Both the position numbers and the translations under genes were made by a program. The notes beneath the pieces were generated by a model. It did no database searches, was not told the origin of the DNA, and saw only the letters and a program-made list of their open reading frames with translations. A DNA stretch of 37,791 nucleotides from B69-G16 sp964501905 (GTDB taxonomy: Archaea; Thermoproteota; Thermoprotei; Thermofilales; B69-G16). Below, in pieces: positions 21,613-30,390 of this stretch; the stretch's first letter is position 1, and each line of letters opens with the position of its first letter. The stretch covers positions 1 to 37,791 of the forward strand of contig CAZCTW010000014.1 of the NCBI GenBank assembly GCA_964501905.1, written 5' to 3'.

Positions 21613-24276
21613 TTATTTTCTTTTCAGAATCACTATTAGCAGCACGATTATAACGAGTATTAATAGGATGATTAGGAGAATCACTATAGGGTTGAAAGAC
21701 AAGGCTATAGCTTCTCTTTCAGCTATCCACCGGGCTCTGAAAGAGGAGGGCTTCTCGACAGTGAAGGTGTATGTTGGAGAAGTCGATACAGTTTTCCCGT
21801 TTTCATCTACCCATTCCTTGAAAACGTACTGTACCCCGTCCCTTTCTATTTTAGCGGGCGAAACCTTAATAGTGGCTTCGCTGCCGGCCCTATACCACCC
21901 GGCTCCGCTCACAGTCCCATACCCGCTGTAAACTTCGACCCTGTACTCTACAATCCACCTAGCGTACAGTTTCTCGTCTTTGCTTACCACGAGTTTAAAC
22001 GTGGGCTCTTTAGACGCAACCGTGCCGTTCTCGTAGTACCAGCCGGCGAACACGTAGCGTGTTCTCCCATCCTTCTCGTAGGCCACGGAGTCGACCGATA
22101 TCTCCACCGTTGCCCCCTTGGGGTAAGTTCCAGCGCCTACAGGTTTTCCATACTTGCTTACGAGCTCTATCGTGTACTCCTCCACGACTTCCTTTTTAGC
22201 CCATTCGGCGGTGAAGGATTTAGGCGAATCAACTACGAAGCTATAGGTTGCCTGCTCCGAGACTATTTCCTCGCCTAGACGCCAACCTTTAAACTTTAAA
22301 GTCTCTCCCTCGACTTCGACCTCCGTCGGCGATACGGATATCGTAGCGGTGGCTCCTTTCTCATACCACCCGTCTCCGCTGACTTCTCCATAGTCGCTGT
22401 AAACCTCTACCAGGTATTCCGTCCTCCACTTAGCTTTTAAATGTACATCCTCTGTAACTTTGAAAGAGTAACTGGATTCCATCGAAACCAAACCCCCCTC
22501 CTTCACCCACCCCTCGAAAACGTGCTTAGTCCCGTTGCCATGGTCTACAACCGTCGGGGCTATAGAGATAGTCGCCGTAGCGCCTTCTTCATATGTGCCA
22601 GTCCCGGAGACGCTGCCATAGGAGGAGACGGCGGAGACAGTATAGGTTTTAGCGGTGACAGTCTTAACCTCCCACGTCGCCGTGTAGGTCGCGGGCTCCG
22701 TCACGCTCACTACTAGAGTCGGTTCTCCAGATATGTACTCTCCATTTCTCAGCCAGCCTTTGAAAACTGCGATTTTATTATCTTCTAGCTGGACCTGAGT
22801 TGGGGATACTGATATCGTGGCTGTCGCTCCTTCATCGTACCAGCCCGAGCCTGTGGCTGTCCCATACTCGCTCTCGACAGTTATCTTGTACTGTTTCTTG
22901 TAGAGGGCTTTTAGCTTCATATCTTCAAAAAGCCGAATTTCCCTAGCGCTTTCCTCTACTCCGTCGCTCCACTTATAGAATACCCACCTCGTATCCTCTT
23001 CTTCGAACTTCTCATCTACTACTACTGCGTAATCCGCTTCAGGTAGAGTAGCGCTGCCTGAGCCGTAGCCCCCGCCTACAGGCAGGAAAAATCCCTTGAA
23101 GAATACCATCCACTTAAGCTTTTCATAGGGTAGCTCGACCTGTAGCGTGTACTCGGCCTTCAAACACCATACTATGCCGCTGTCCGAAGCCGTGTAGGAA
23201 TCGGATACCCCTACAGTGCAGATATACGCTCTACAAAAGGCGACTCCGTAGAGGTAGTCGCGTCCGTCTCCGCCCCAGATTTTCTCATACATTATTTCTC
23301 CTTCAGGGCTTATTTTAACCATGTAGAAGTTTCGGAGAGCGGGCGTGCCCTTATTCGTATAGCCTACTACGACGGGGAATCCGAAGTGTACCCCCAAGCT
23401 CTGCCCGTCACAGTCCTCTATTTTAACCGCCCAAATAGGCTCCAAGTTTGAATCCAACTTCGCCACTATGGTCTCGGCTACGCCGTGCTCTACCTCCATG
23501 ACGTAAACGAAATCGCCCTCCTTTTCACTAATTACTTCAATACCGTAAAAGCATGAAACCGCGAAACCTTTCATCGTAGAGAAAGTCTTCAATTCTAGGA
23601 GGTTGAGGTCTTTATCGTAGATCGCGATCGCCGCTTGGTCGCCGCTAGCCCCGGCTACGTATATTTTGCCGTCTTTAACATCTAGGTCTATGATGGCCGA
23701 CGTGGCGCTGACAACTGATTTAACTAATTGCCCGTTAAGATCGTATTTTAAAATCCAGGCCTCGCTGGGTGTAGGCTTGAAAACTTGAACCGCCACGTAG
23801 ACATAGTTGTCGTATACGACTACGGATTTGCCTACGTCGTCGTACTCGTCGTAGCCCCAAGTCTTCCACCACTGTACGTTACCGTTCTCCTCGTCGAGGC
23901 ATACGGTTATCACGTTTTTGGGATTAGTTCCGCTTGTGTACCATCCAGTAATATAAACTCTACCGTTGGAATATACGACGTCTACTCCCCTATCTAACCC
24001 AGACTCGAAGAAATCGTATTTTCTATACCATATGACGTTCCCATCCAAATCATATTTGAAAATTAGCATATCGCCGAGACCATCCCCATAGCCGGAGCTC
24101 CCAACAGCGTAGAAGTGCTCGCCTCCGTAGGCTACGCCGAAAGCATAGCTGCGGTCAGGTACGTTCCATATATCAGACCAAGCGGTCACAGGCAAGGCTT
24201 TGATTGGTGAAGCGAGGAGCGAGAATGCTAGAAAAAGGAGTATTAGGCCGATATATCGAGTCTTAATGTTTCCCAC
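21613..24276 (-). CDS. Large surface protein with SBBP-type propeller and InlB-like repeats
   Basis: An 887-residue exported protein starting at GTG 24276, with a TATA-like TATTTATAG about 25 bases upstream. Residues 1-28 are a signal peptide (IGLILLFLAFSLLASPIKA). Residues about 30-380 hold repeats such as FKYDLDGNVIWYRKYDF and GRVYITGWYTSG, the SBBP/beta-propeller pattern. Residues about 385-850 hold one divergent and five clear InlB B-type repeats (near 461, 542, 619, 699 and 775), each with the form YG...G.GWY..GATATISV.PT and VF.GW. The C-terminal helix (about 856-884, PIVILLIILLILVIIVLLIV) with a KRK end anchors it in the membrane. Its repeats match those of the giant protein at 4105 and the metalloprotease at 31836. 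Function unknown; probably an adhesive or structural surface protein. Confidence 0.88.
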   Translation of the reverse strand: MGNIKTRYIGLILLFLAFSLLASPIKALPVTAWSDIWNVPDRSYAFGVAYGGEHFYAVGSSGYGDGLGDMLIFKYDLDGNVIWYRKYDFFESGLDRGVDVVYSNGRVYITGWYTSGTNPKNVITVCLDEENGNVQWWKTWGYDEYDDVGKSVVVYDNYVYVAVQVFKPTPSEAWILKYDLNGQLVKSVVSATSAIIDLDVKDGKIYVAGASGDQAAIAIYDKDLNLLELKTFSTMKGFAVSCFYGIEVISEKEGDFVYVMEVEHGVAETIVAKLDSNLEPIWAVKIEDCDGQSLGVHFGFPVVVGYTNKGTPALRNFYMVKISPEGEIMYEKIWGGDGRDYLYGVAFCRAYICTVGVSDSYTASDSGIVWCLKAEYTLQVELPYEKLKWMVFFKGFFLPVGGGYGSGSATLPEADYAVVVDEKFEEEDTRWVFYKWSDGVEESAREIRLFEDMKLKALYKKQYKITVESEYGTATGSGWYDEGATATISVSPTQVQLEDNKIAVFKGWLRNGEYISGEPTLVVSVTEPATYTATWEVKTVTAKTYTVSAVSSYGSVSGTGTYEEGATATISIAPTVVDHGNGTKHVFEGWVKEGGLVSMESSYSFKVTEDVHLKAKWRTEYLVEVYSDYGEVSGDGWYEKGATATISVSPTEVEVEGETLKFKGWRLGEEIVSEQATYSFVVDSPKSFTAEWAKKEVVEEYTIELVSKYGKPVGAGTYPKGATVEISVDSVAYEKDGRTRYVFAGWYYENGTVASKEPTFKLVVSKDEKLYARWIVEYRVEVYSGYGTVSGAGWYRAGSEATIKVSPAKIERDGVQYVFKEWVDENGKTVSTSPTYTFTVEKPSSFRARWIAEREAIALSFNPIVILLIILLILVIIVLLIVILKRK

Positions 24277-24624
24277 CTTCAGAATATAATTTCTTTTCTA
24301 TAAATAAGATTAACGCAAAGTTAAGGATAAATTTGAGCCATTCAGAAGAATTAGACGGACTATAATTTCTATGTTTATTCAGTTTTGTTTTAAAACATGG
24401 TGGTCTCGGCGATTTCGTGCCAATAGTTAGGGGAGTCCCGGGAATGTGTCGGGACCGGCTATCTTTCGTGTTTTCACAAACTAAATTTTCTAGAGAGTTA
24501 GGTTAGCTGTATTAGGTGCGCGTGAAATAGAGACTTATCTTCGATACCTTAGATGAATAGCAAATTCAGTTTAACTTTCACTACAACTTAATCTTGACAG
24601 AATTTAAGATAGTCGAAAAGAGTG
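24277..24624. other. Gap with a hairpin
   Basis: No gene is supported. GTCCCG (24435-24440) and CGGGAC (24450-24455) can pair over a nine-base loop within a locally GC-rich patch, unusual for this AT-rich spacer. It lacks tRNA features such as a T-loop GTTC. It could be part of a small RNA or a stray structure. The right part is AT-rich with no clear signal. Confidence 0.3.
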
Positions 24625-25026
24625 CTATATCTTAAAGTATTTTACTTTGATTTCTTCTACATCTTTTAATGTCGTGTCTGTTGTCAATACTGTAGCTTTA
24701 AGTTTTTCTGCTAACGCCGCTAGGTAGCAGTCTGCTAGAGATAATTTCTCGTAGTATTTTAGTTTTAGTTTTACGGCGTTTAAGGTCAAGTTTTCATTTA
24801 CCCCCACTATTACTATTGGACTATTTCTTAGCAGGTGGTTTTTGACTAGTGCTGCCTCCCACCCAAATACTTGAGCGTAGTTGTAGAGGAATTCGGCTAG
24901 GTTAATTTCGCAGATATAAGCTTTGGAGTCTCCCTCGTAGATCTCATCTATATACTTTTTAACATCTTTGCGCCCTGCAAAGTATAGAGCTAGAAAACCC
25001 GCGTCAAGAACGTAGCTCCGACTCAA
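24625..25026 (-). CDS. VapC-type PIN-domain toxin paired with AbrB antitoxin
   Basis: A 133-residue PIN protein with the first aspartate in YVLDAGFLALYF, E in INLAEFLYNYA, D in LSLADCYLAALA and D in LTTDTTL, so the active site is complete. TTG 25026 is preferred because GGAGG lies seven bases upstream; the TTG at 25032 is an alternative. The gene overlaps the end of the AbrB antitoxin by 23 bases, which implies coupling. It resembles archaeal VapCs that pair with AbrB proteins. The RNA target is unknown. Confidence 0.87.
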   Translation of the reverse strand: MSRSYVLDAGFLALYFAGRKDVKKYIDEIYEGDSKAYICEINLAEFLYNYAQVFGWEAALVKNHLLRNSPIVIVGVNENLTLNAVKLKLKYYEKLSLADCYLAALAEKLKATVLTTDTTLKDVEEIKVKYFKI

Positions 25027-25249
25027 GCTCAAGCCTCCTCGAAGCGTTGATTAGCTTTGCGACTTCTAAGGCTCTCTCCCCGTCTACTCCGAAGGCATCC
25101 TTTAAGGATTTAGGCGTTAGGATGAATATACGGTTTTCTTCCACGACTAATTCTAAATACGAGCCCTCGACGATGCCGAATTTTCTCCTGATTTCAGCTG
25201 GTATAACTATAAGCCCCTTCTTATGGACTTTAACCCTATACCTATTCAT
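25004..25249 (-). CDS. AbrB/MazE-type antitoxin
   Basis: An 81-residue protein: MNRYRVKVHKKGLIVIPAEI followed by RRKFGIVEGSYLELVVEENR is the standard AbrB hairpin (strand, KG...IP..IR, then EG). The C-terminal 35 residues (LKDAFGVDGERALEVAKLIN) should cover the PIN toxin, whose gene it overlaps. It is likely autorepressed. It begins at ATG 25249; TTATAAATG at about 25272-25280 on the minus strand is a TATA candidate about 25-30 bases before the ATG. Confidence 0.88.
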   Translation of the reverse strand: MNRYRVKVHKKGLIVIPAEIRRKFGIVEGSYLELVVEENRIFILTPKSLKDAFGVDGERALEVAKLINASRRLELESELRS

Positions 25250-25378
25250 GGCTAGTTTAACGTTTTTTGTTTATAAATGTTTAACGTTAAACATCCATGC
25301 TGCGGAATAATGCTACCTTGAATTGATGAGCTTTTTCGGATTATCTTTATTAATCTCTTTCAGATAAGAGAGGTGTCT

Positions 25379-25891
25379 ATGTTTTTACGGGTTAAATATC
25401 CAGAGGAGGTAAGATTTAGCTGCATCAGATGTGCGCGTTGTTGTAGGGAGAGGAAGGTTCTGCTGCTGCCTGAGGATGTTGAGAGGCTAGCTCGTGTTAC
25501 GGGGCTTAGCCCCGATGATTTCGCTGTGCCGGTGGAGGGATTGAAGCCTTATACTCATAGGCTTAGAAAATCGGAGAATAGTTGTGTTTTCCTCGAGGGA
25601 GGAAGATGTGCAGTATACTCTTACCGGCCGATATCGTGCAGGTTTTACCCTTTCATATTGTTTAGCATCGGAGCCGGTTACGTGTTTATAGTGGATGATG
25701 CCTGCCCGGGCCTGGGCAAAGGGCCTCGCTTAGGACGAGAATTTTTCGAAAATCTTTTATCCTTGTATTTGGAGTGGAGAACGGCTCAATCAGACGAGCT
25801 TCAACTTTTGAAGTACAGCCTTAAAATTAGAAGAAGAATAAGGTATGGAACTGAAATTCCTGTTGCCACTGATATGTCTCTTATAGTTTAG
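25379..25891 (+). CDS. YkgJ-family Cys-cluster protein
   Basis: A 170-residue protein with the CxxCxxCC signature (FSCIRCARCCRERKV) near the N-terminus and the later partner motif C.FL..GRCAVY..RP..CRFYPF, as in the YkgJ/UPF0153 family of putative Fe-S or zinc proteins. The C-terminal half adds CPGLGKGPRLG and a helix. The family is found across bacteria and archaea with no settled function; some members relate to flagellin methylation. ATG 25379 was chosen; GTG 25373, overlapping a GAGGTG ribosome site, is an alternative. It stands alone between an AbrB/VapC pair and an ACT-V4R gene. Confidence 0.85.
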   Translation: MFLRVKYPEEVRFSCIRCARCCRERKVLLLPEDVERLARVTGLSPDDFAVPVEGLKPYTHRLRKSENSCVFLEGGRCAVYSYRPISCRFYPFILFSIGAGYVFIVDDACPGLGKGPRLGREFFENLLSLYLEWRTAQSDELQLLKYSLKIRRRIRYGTEIPVATDMSLIV

Positions 25892-25928
25892 CATCTCTAC
25901 ATCTGTTTATGACTATAATTTAATAGAG

Positions 25929-26738
25929 TTACTGGGTAAGGGTTATTTTTGTAGCGAGTAGACAATGCGGGTCTCCTTTCGCCACGCATTTTACTTCTTT
26001 TAATTTTATTCTTTTACCTACGTATCCCTCGATTATACCGGCTATTACTCCTCTTTCGAAGTGGCAGGATGGTTCTTTTATTCCATATCTTCTAGCCGTT
26101 AAACATTCCCACATATCGTGTATTTTTATTTGTATTTCGAGGCTTTCCCGTTTTTTAATATATTTCGAGATTTCGGCTCTATACCTCCCGAGGGCGTGTG
26201 CCCTCAAAAAGTTGACGTAAAGAGCTTGTTTAAGGTCGTCGATTTTCCATTTTTTATAGGTTTCGGCTAGAGATAACCCGGTTAAAAGTCCTTGGTGGTA
26301 GAGGAAGGCTAATCCTCCTTCTTTAAAGTGCTCTCTTAGGCGTACGACTAGGCTTTCCATATTATACTCCGTGAAGATTAAAAGTCTCTTCCCTTTATCA
26401 TCTACTATAGGGAAGTGGTAGAGGTCTACGAGTAGGGCGTCGAATTGGGGTTCTACGATTTCGGAATCTTCGACTATTTCTAGCTTTTCTATCCTTTTCT
26501 TGACTTCTTCAATGTTTGTTGTTGCGAAATCGGCTACGATGAATAGGGTGCCTGATTCCCCTTCCTCCACTATGTGAGAGAAGTTCGTTACTAAAACATT
26601 GATTCCATACTCGGCTAGTATTGAGAATATTTTAGCTAGGACGCCGGGCTTGTTTACCACTTTTAGCCATATTCCCTTTATCTCTCTGTTCTTGGCGTGC
26701 ACTAGATTTCCTATGATTAACGGGTTAATCTCTTCCAT
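25929..26738 (-). CDS. ACT domain-V4R domain regulator/sensor
   Basis: A 269-residue protein. Residues about 20-100 form an ACT domain (IKGIWLKVVNKPGVLAKIFS, ILAEYGINVLVTNF), which binds small ligands, often amino acids. Residues about 120-269 form a V4R domain: YHQGLLTGLSLAETYKKW early and the hallmark LKEVKCVAKGDPHCLLATKI at the end, with conserved cysteines. V4R domains bind hydrophobic or metal ligands and in archaea often sense small molecules or help transcription control. No DNA-binding domain is seen, so it may regulate another protein. ATG 26738 is preferred over a TTG at 26765 because an ATAAATATAATT element (26768-26780, minus strand) sits about 30-40 bases upstream. Confidence 0.82.
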   Translation of the reverse strand: MEEINPLIIGNLVHAKNREIKGIWLKVVNKPGVLAKIFSILAEYGINVLVTNFSHIVEEGESGTLFIVADFATTNIEEVKKRIEKLEIVEDSEIVEPQFDALLVDLYHFPIVDDKGKRLLIFTEYNMESLVVRLREHFKEGGLAFLYHQGLLTGLSLAETYKKWKIDDLKQALYVNFLRAHALGRYRAEISKYIKKRESLEIQIKIHDMWECLTARRYGIKEPSCHFERGVIAGIIEGYVGKRIKLKEVKCVAKGDPHCLLATKITLTQ

Positions 26739-26838
26739 AACATTATAGAATTTTATTTTAGTCAATTATATTTATTCTCTTGCAGTTTTGATTATGCTTT
26801 AACGGCTAACTTTTCCATTATATTAGAAATAATCTCTG

Positions 26839-27800
26839 TTAGTTAAAAAAAGAGTTAAAGAATTTAAAATCGGGCGGCGGTAATCCCGGGGCGCCTACCA
26901 TTTTTCCGACCATACTTTTCTTAGTTATAATCAACGTCGCTGCTTCGGCTAGTATTAGAAGCACTGCAACCCCTCCGGCTATCATGTATAGAATTTTGGG
27001 AAGGATTTGCATATAAGTTCCCGCGTAGAAAACCGTGGATGCTGAGAAGGAAGTTTCTAGAGATATACTGGTTTTAAACTCTTCAATGACGTTGAATTTT
27101 AAAAATTTGATATTGTTAAATTCATCTTCTTCAACGATAACGTTCTCGGGATCAACCGCAGCTTCTATGGTATGCTCGCCGCTTACTGCCTTCCAAGGCT
27201 CGAGCACGAGCTCTACGGCTTCTCCAGGGTCTAAAAACTCAACAAGAAACTCCCCGTAGGGTTTACCGTCTAGCCTCACTAAACCCGGAAATTCTCGGCT
27301 CTCGTAGATCCGAAGTTTACTACGGAAATTCTAAATACTACCTCTGTCCCTGGGGAAGGGTCGGTGGGGGAGAAATCTATAGTTTCAACTGTTAGATCAG
27401 GTGGAGCGGAAATCCTCCGTATATAATAGCCCTCCCCTCCTCCACACACTACTTTGCCGCAGAACTGGAGAGGACAAGGACCGAAGGCATAGCTCCAACC
27501 ATGGCATTCAACTAATTCACCGGGTTTTAGTTTAAGTTCATCGTAATAGCATATGCATATCTCCCAACCTTCTTCGATACACTCGGCCTCACCGAATATT
27601 GCGTCTAAGACTTTAACGCATATGAGGTAGCCGCCATAGTAGCACGTGCCCTCGGCGCATAGTATTTCCTCCTCCGTAACTACCCCGATGAATTTGACTT
27701 CGCATTTCTCGGAAGAAACAGTTGTACATATAAGAGAAGCGAAGAACATCAAAAATACGGCGATTAAAATTAAGCCGTGTCTACCAATTAGTAGAGCCAT
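26839..27800 (-). pseudogene. CARDB-containing membrane-anchored surface protein split by a frameshift
   Basis: From ATG 27800 a signal peptide (GLILIAVFLMFFASLICTTV) leads to a cysteine-rich domain (about 33-130, TCYYGGYLICVKVLDAIFG, CICYYDEL, CPLQFCGKVVCGGG) and then a CARDB domain that begins DLTVETIDFSPTDPSPGTEV and stops at 27279 after NFGSTRAENFRV. The rest of the CARDB domain, LDGKPYGEFLVEFLDPGEAV and EFNNIKFLKF, plus a membrane helix (PKILYMIAGGVAVLLILAEA), is in another frame starting at 27279 with a TAGTG overlap. Adding one base near 27290 gives ENFRV.VRLDGKPY, so a one-base loss probably split one protein of about 320 residues. Programmed coupling is conceivable but would cut the domain in two. 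Confidence 0.8.
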
Positions 27801-28035
27801 CTAAATCAACACTTATCGCATTACCTATCGTAGGGAGGTTTAAATAAATAACTTGAAGAACATTAACTATTTCATTTTACATTAGAATAACAGGCAATTC
27901 AACGAAATAATACCATATCCTTATTGGAGGATAAATATCACAGTAGTATAAATAATTATGGTAATAAAAACATTGTGTATTTAAGGGGTTTTCGTTAGAG
28001 ATTGTTGTGGATCATTAGCTCTAATTGTAGGCTTT

Positions 28036-28824
28036 TTATATTCTTATCCCGAAGCCCGCTAGTATGAATCTGATGGATACGTAGAGGAATATTAGGCCGA
28101 AGAGCAGTTTTATCGCCCAGGCTGGAGTCTTAGGGACGAGCTTTGCGCCTAGCTGAGCTCCTATAGCCGTGCCTAGCCCGAGCATTAAAGCCGCTATCAA
28201 ATCGACATTCCCGGTCATCAACTTGAATAAGCCGGATATCAGAGACATCGATATGAAGGAAGCCAGCGAAGTGCCCACGGCTATTTTCACGGGCGAGTGT
28301 AGCAAGTATATGAAGGATGGTACCAGGGCATAGCCGCCTCCAAGACCTATAACGCCTGTGAGCACGCCTATTACAAACCCTAAGATTCCCTTGCTAGCCG
28401 TGCTCCCCGGGATTTTATCTCCTTTGCCGGGGGCAACGCCGCTTTTTTTCTTTAAGCCCTCGACTATCATTCTAATAGCTGTATAGGAGAACGCGAAGCC
28501 CACTACTGTGCTGAGTAAGGCGACGTTTTTAGCTAAATAAATGAAGAGGATCGACCCGACCACTGCGCCTAGAGCCCCGGAAATGCTTATGATTTTCGCC
28601 GTAGAGAAATCGATGTTTTTCATTCTGATATGTGCCTGAGCGCCGGAGAGCGCCGTCACTATAACAGCCGTGATAGTGGTGCCTATAGCGGCGGGGAGAG
28701 AGTAGTTAAATAGGAAGTATAGCGCTGGCAACATTATGGAGCACCCGCCTATTCCGAGCAGTCCCCCGACGACACCAGCGATAAGCCCGAATGCGAACAT
28801 GGTGAACGCCGCTATTAAATCCAT
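28036..28824 (-). CDS. TauE/SafE family sulfite or organosulfur exporter
   Basis: A 262-residue membrane protein with eight or so helices and the two TauE/SafE halves: AGVVGGLLGIGGCSIMLPAL in the first and LTGVIGLGGGYALVPSFIYL in the second, each with the GIGGG-like turn. These proteins export sulfite, sulfonates or related anions. It is divergently transcribed from an Lrp-like regulator 53 bases away, which suggests that regulator controls it. The shared spacer carries AT-rich TATA candidates (28845-28866). The substrate is not fixed by sequence. Confidence 0.88.
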   Translation of the reverse strand: MDLIAAFTMFAFGLIAGVVGGLLGIGGCSIMLPALYFLFNYSLPAAIGTTITAVIVTALSGAQAHIRMKNIDFSTAKIISISGALGAVVGSILFIYLAKNVALLSTVVGFAFSYTAIRMIVEGLKKKSGVAPGKGDKIPGSTASKGILGFVIGVLTGVIGLGGGYALVPSFIYLLHSPVKIAVGTSLASFISMSLISGLFKLMTGNVDLIAALMLGLGTAIGAQLGAKLVPKTPAWAIKLLFGLIFLYVSIRFILAGFGIRI

Positions 28825-28877
28825 AACATCACCGAAGGGTTTAAATTTTAAACTAAATAAATATTTATGGTTTCAAA

Positions 28878-29483
28878 ATGAAACCTATAGTTGGATGGAG
28901 ATGGGGGGGGCTTTCGGAGAAAGATTTAGTCCTTATAAAGAATCTGGAGGGCTCGTGCAAGGTTAATTACAAACAGGTAGCCGATAAGCTCGGCATATCC
29001 CATACTGCGGTGAAAAAGAGATTAACTAGAATAGTCTCGAGGGGTTACGCGTCGTTAAGCGTATCCTTAAATCTCAGAAAGCTCGGATTTATCCTAGCAC
29101 TGCTCTTCCTAGAAGTGGCGACGGATGAGTATTTGAGCAAGCTACTGGATAAGTTTAATGAGTGCCCTAGGATAATATCGATGTTTAAGGTTATGGGAGA
29201 GTATAACTTGGTAGCTTTGATATACGCCGAAGACCCTGGAGTTCTAGACTCTATATTGGGGAGCTGTATGTTGAGAACTATGAAGGGTATAAGGAAAAGT
29301 AAGGTAATCCCCATATCTAACATTTTGATAAACCAGTGCTATAACGTGCGAATCCCCGTTCGGGAAAGGGAGATAGCGCCTTGCGGAGCCGACTGCTATA
29401 ACTGCAAGAGGTATAAGGCGGGGGAATGTATGGGTTGTCCGGCAGTAAAATACTATACTGGATGGTTTTCAGTGAAACCCTAA
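28878..29483 (+). CDS. Lrp/AsnC-type regulator with a cysteine-rich C-terminal tail
   Basis: A 201-residue protein. Residues about 12-60 are a helix-turn-helix (YKQVADKLGISHTAVKKRLT), followed by the Lrp/AsnC ligand-binding RAM-type part (GFILALLFLEVATDEYLSKL, FKVMGEYNLVALIYAEDP). The end is unusual: APCGADCYNCKRYKAGECMG followed by CPA, a C-x3-C-x2-C-x7-C-x2-C array that could hold a metal, zinc or an Fe-S cluster, and so sense redox or metal state. The same array occurs in small proteins and tails of other archaeal regulators. It faces the TauE/SafE gene across a 53-base promoter region and likely regulates it. The start at ATG 28878 fits a TATA box at about 28850-28862 (TAAATATTTATGG downstream). 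Confidence 0.83.
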   Translation: MKPIVGWRWGGLSEKDLVLIKNLEGSCKVNYKQVADKLGISHTAVKKRLTRIVSRGYASLSVSLNLRKLGFILALLFLEVATDEYLSKLLDKFNECPRIISMFKVMGEYNLVALIYAEDPGVLDSILGSCMLRTMKGIRKSKVIPISNILINQCYNVRIPVREREIAPCGADCYNCKRYKAGECMGCPAVKYYTGWFSVKP

Positions 29484-29590
29484 ACTGGCCTAAATCCTTA
29501 GTTTAATCATATATGAGCCTACGTCTTCCCAATAGATACTTAGAGATTCAATACAAAATAGCTTAGTTTGCCACTACTGTCTAATTCACC

Positions 29591-29603
29591 ATATTTATAT
29601 ATT
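29591..29603 (+). promoter_or_regulatory. TATA-like box and ribosome site of an abrB/vapC pair
   Basis: ATATTTATATATT lies 33 bases before the ATG at 29636, and GGTGG at 29625-29629 precedes that ATG by six bases, so this pair appears to have a short leader with a ribosome site, unlike the leaderless pairs near 90, 797 and 10016. Confidence 0.55.
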
Positions 29604-29635
29604 ATTTCCATATTCTAAAAATATGGTGGAACTAA

Positions 29636-29857
29636 ATGGTGGTAATTGTTAAAATGGATGCTCAAGGGCGTATTCTTATTCCAGCTCATATCAGGAGAAA
29701 AATAAAATCTACCACTTTCCTCTTGAAAATTGTGGAGGGAGAGATTAGGCTTAAACCTGTAAAGTCTCTGAAATTAAGCGAGTTATTTGATAGTATTGAA
29801 GTAGACGTGGAGGACTTCACAGATACTCACGAGCTTAGAAAATCGCTGCTGAAGTGA
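29636..29857 (+). CDS. AbrB/MazE-type antitoxin
   Basis: A 73-residue protein: VVIVKMDAQGRILIPAHIRR is the AbrB hairpin, followed by LLKIVEGEIRLKPV. The C-terminal acidic stretch (LFDSIEVDVEDFTDTHELRK) should cap the PIN toxin. ATG 29636 follows a GGTGG ribosome site and a TATA-like box at 29591-29603. The toxin gene starts within or just after the last codons. Confidence 0.85.
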   Translation: MVVIVKMDAQGRILIPAHIRRKIKSTTFLLKIVEGEIRLKPVKSLKLSELFDSIEVDVEDFTDTHELRKSLLK

Positions 29858-29862
29858 GAACT

Positions 29863-30288
29863 ATGAAATTTCTCGATTCGAGTGTTTTCTTACACGCTTA
29901 TTTAAAACCACGCCGAAAGTTAACGCCTAGAGAAATACTCGTAAAAAAGGATGCAAAAAGTATAGTAGAGAAAGTAGATAATGGAGAGGAAAGTGTTTTA
30001 ACAACGGTTGTACATGTAAGCGAGATACTCAATATAATAGAATCTCGTCTAGGTTTACGCTATAGCATTTACATAGCGTCGCGAATATTTTCACTAAAGA
30101 ATATAGAGATAGCCCAAGTAAGGAGAATAGACTATGAGAAAGCTCTTGCCGTAGCAGAACACTACAACGTTAGCTTAAACGACGCGCTAGCTTATATTAA
30201 AATGAAAGAATATAACGTCGAGGAAATATACACCTTCGACAAACATTTCAAAAATCTTCCCGTGAAAATAGCAAACAACATCTACTAG
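29863..30288 (+). CDS. VapC-type PIN-domain toxin
   Basis: A 141-residue PIN protein, MKFLDSSVFLHAYLKPRRK, with the first aspartate at position 5, E in VVHVSEILNIIE, D in VSLNDALAYIKM and D in IYTFDKHF. The active site is complete. An in-frame GTG at 29854 overlaps the antitoxin stop and could be used instead, giving coupling; ATG 29863 gives the usual family N-terminus. It belongs with the AbrB antitoxin. Confidence 0.87.
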   Translation: MKFLDSSVFLHAYLKPRRKLTPREILVKKDAKSIVEKVDNGEESVLTTVVHVSEILNIIESRLGLRYSIYIASRIFSLKNIEIAQVRRIDYEKALAVAEHYNVSLNDALAYIKMKEYNVEEIYTFDKHFKNLPVKIANNIY

Positions 30289-30390
30289 AAACCCTAGGCG
30301 TTAGATTTCTTACTCATGAAAGAAGCTATACTGGGTGGTCTCGGTAAACCTTAGAGAAAAAGCTAAATTTTAGGAGTTAAAATTGGAATT

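Noticed and set aside
24435..24455. A possible tRNA or stable RNA in the GC-rich spacer.
   Set aside because: Only one six-pair hairpin was found; there is no T-arm, acceptor or anticodon arm, and no boxes of C/D or H/ACA RNAs could be placed.
30329..30345. GTGGTCTCGG shared between about 24400 and 30335.
   Set aside because: Ten to eleven bases in two unrelated spacers is weak, and no structure or flanking similarity accompanies it.
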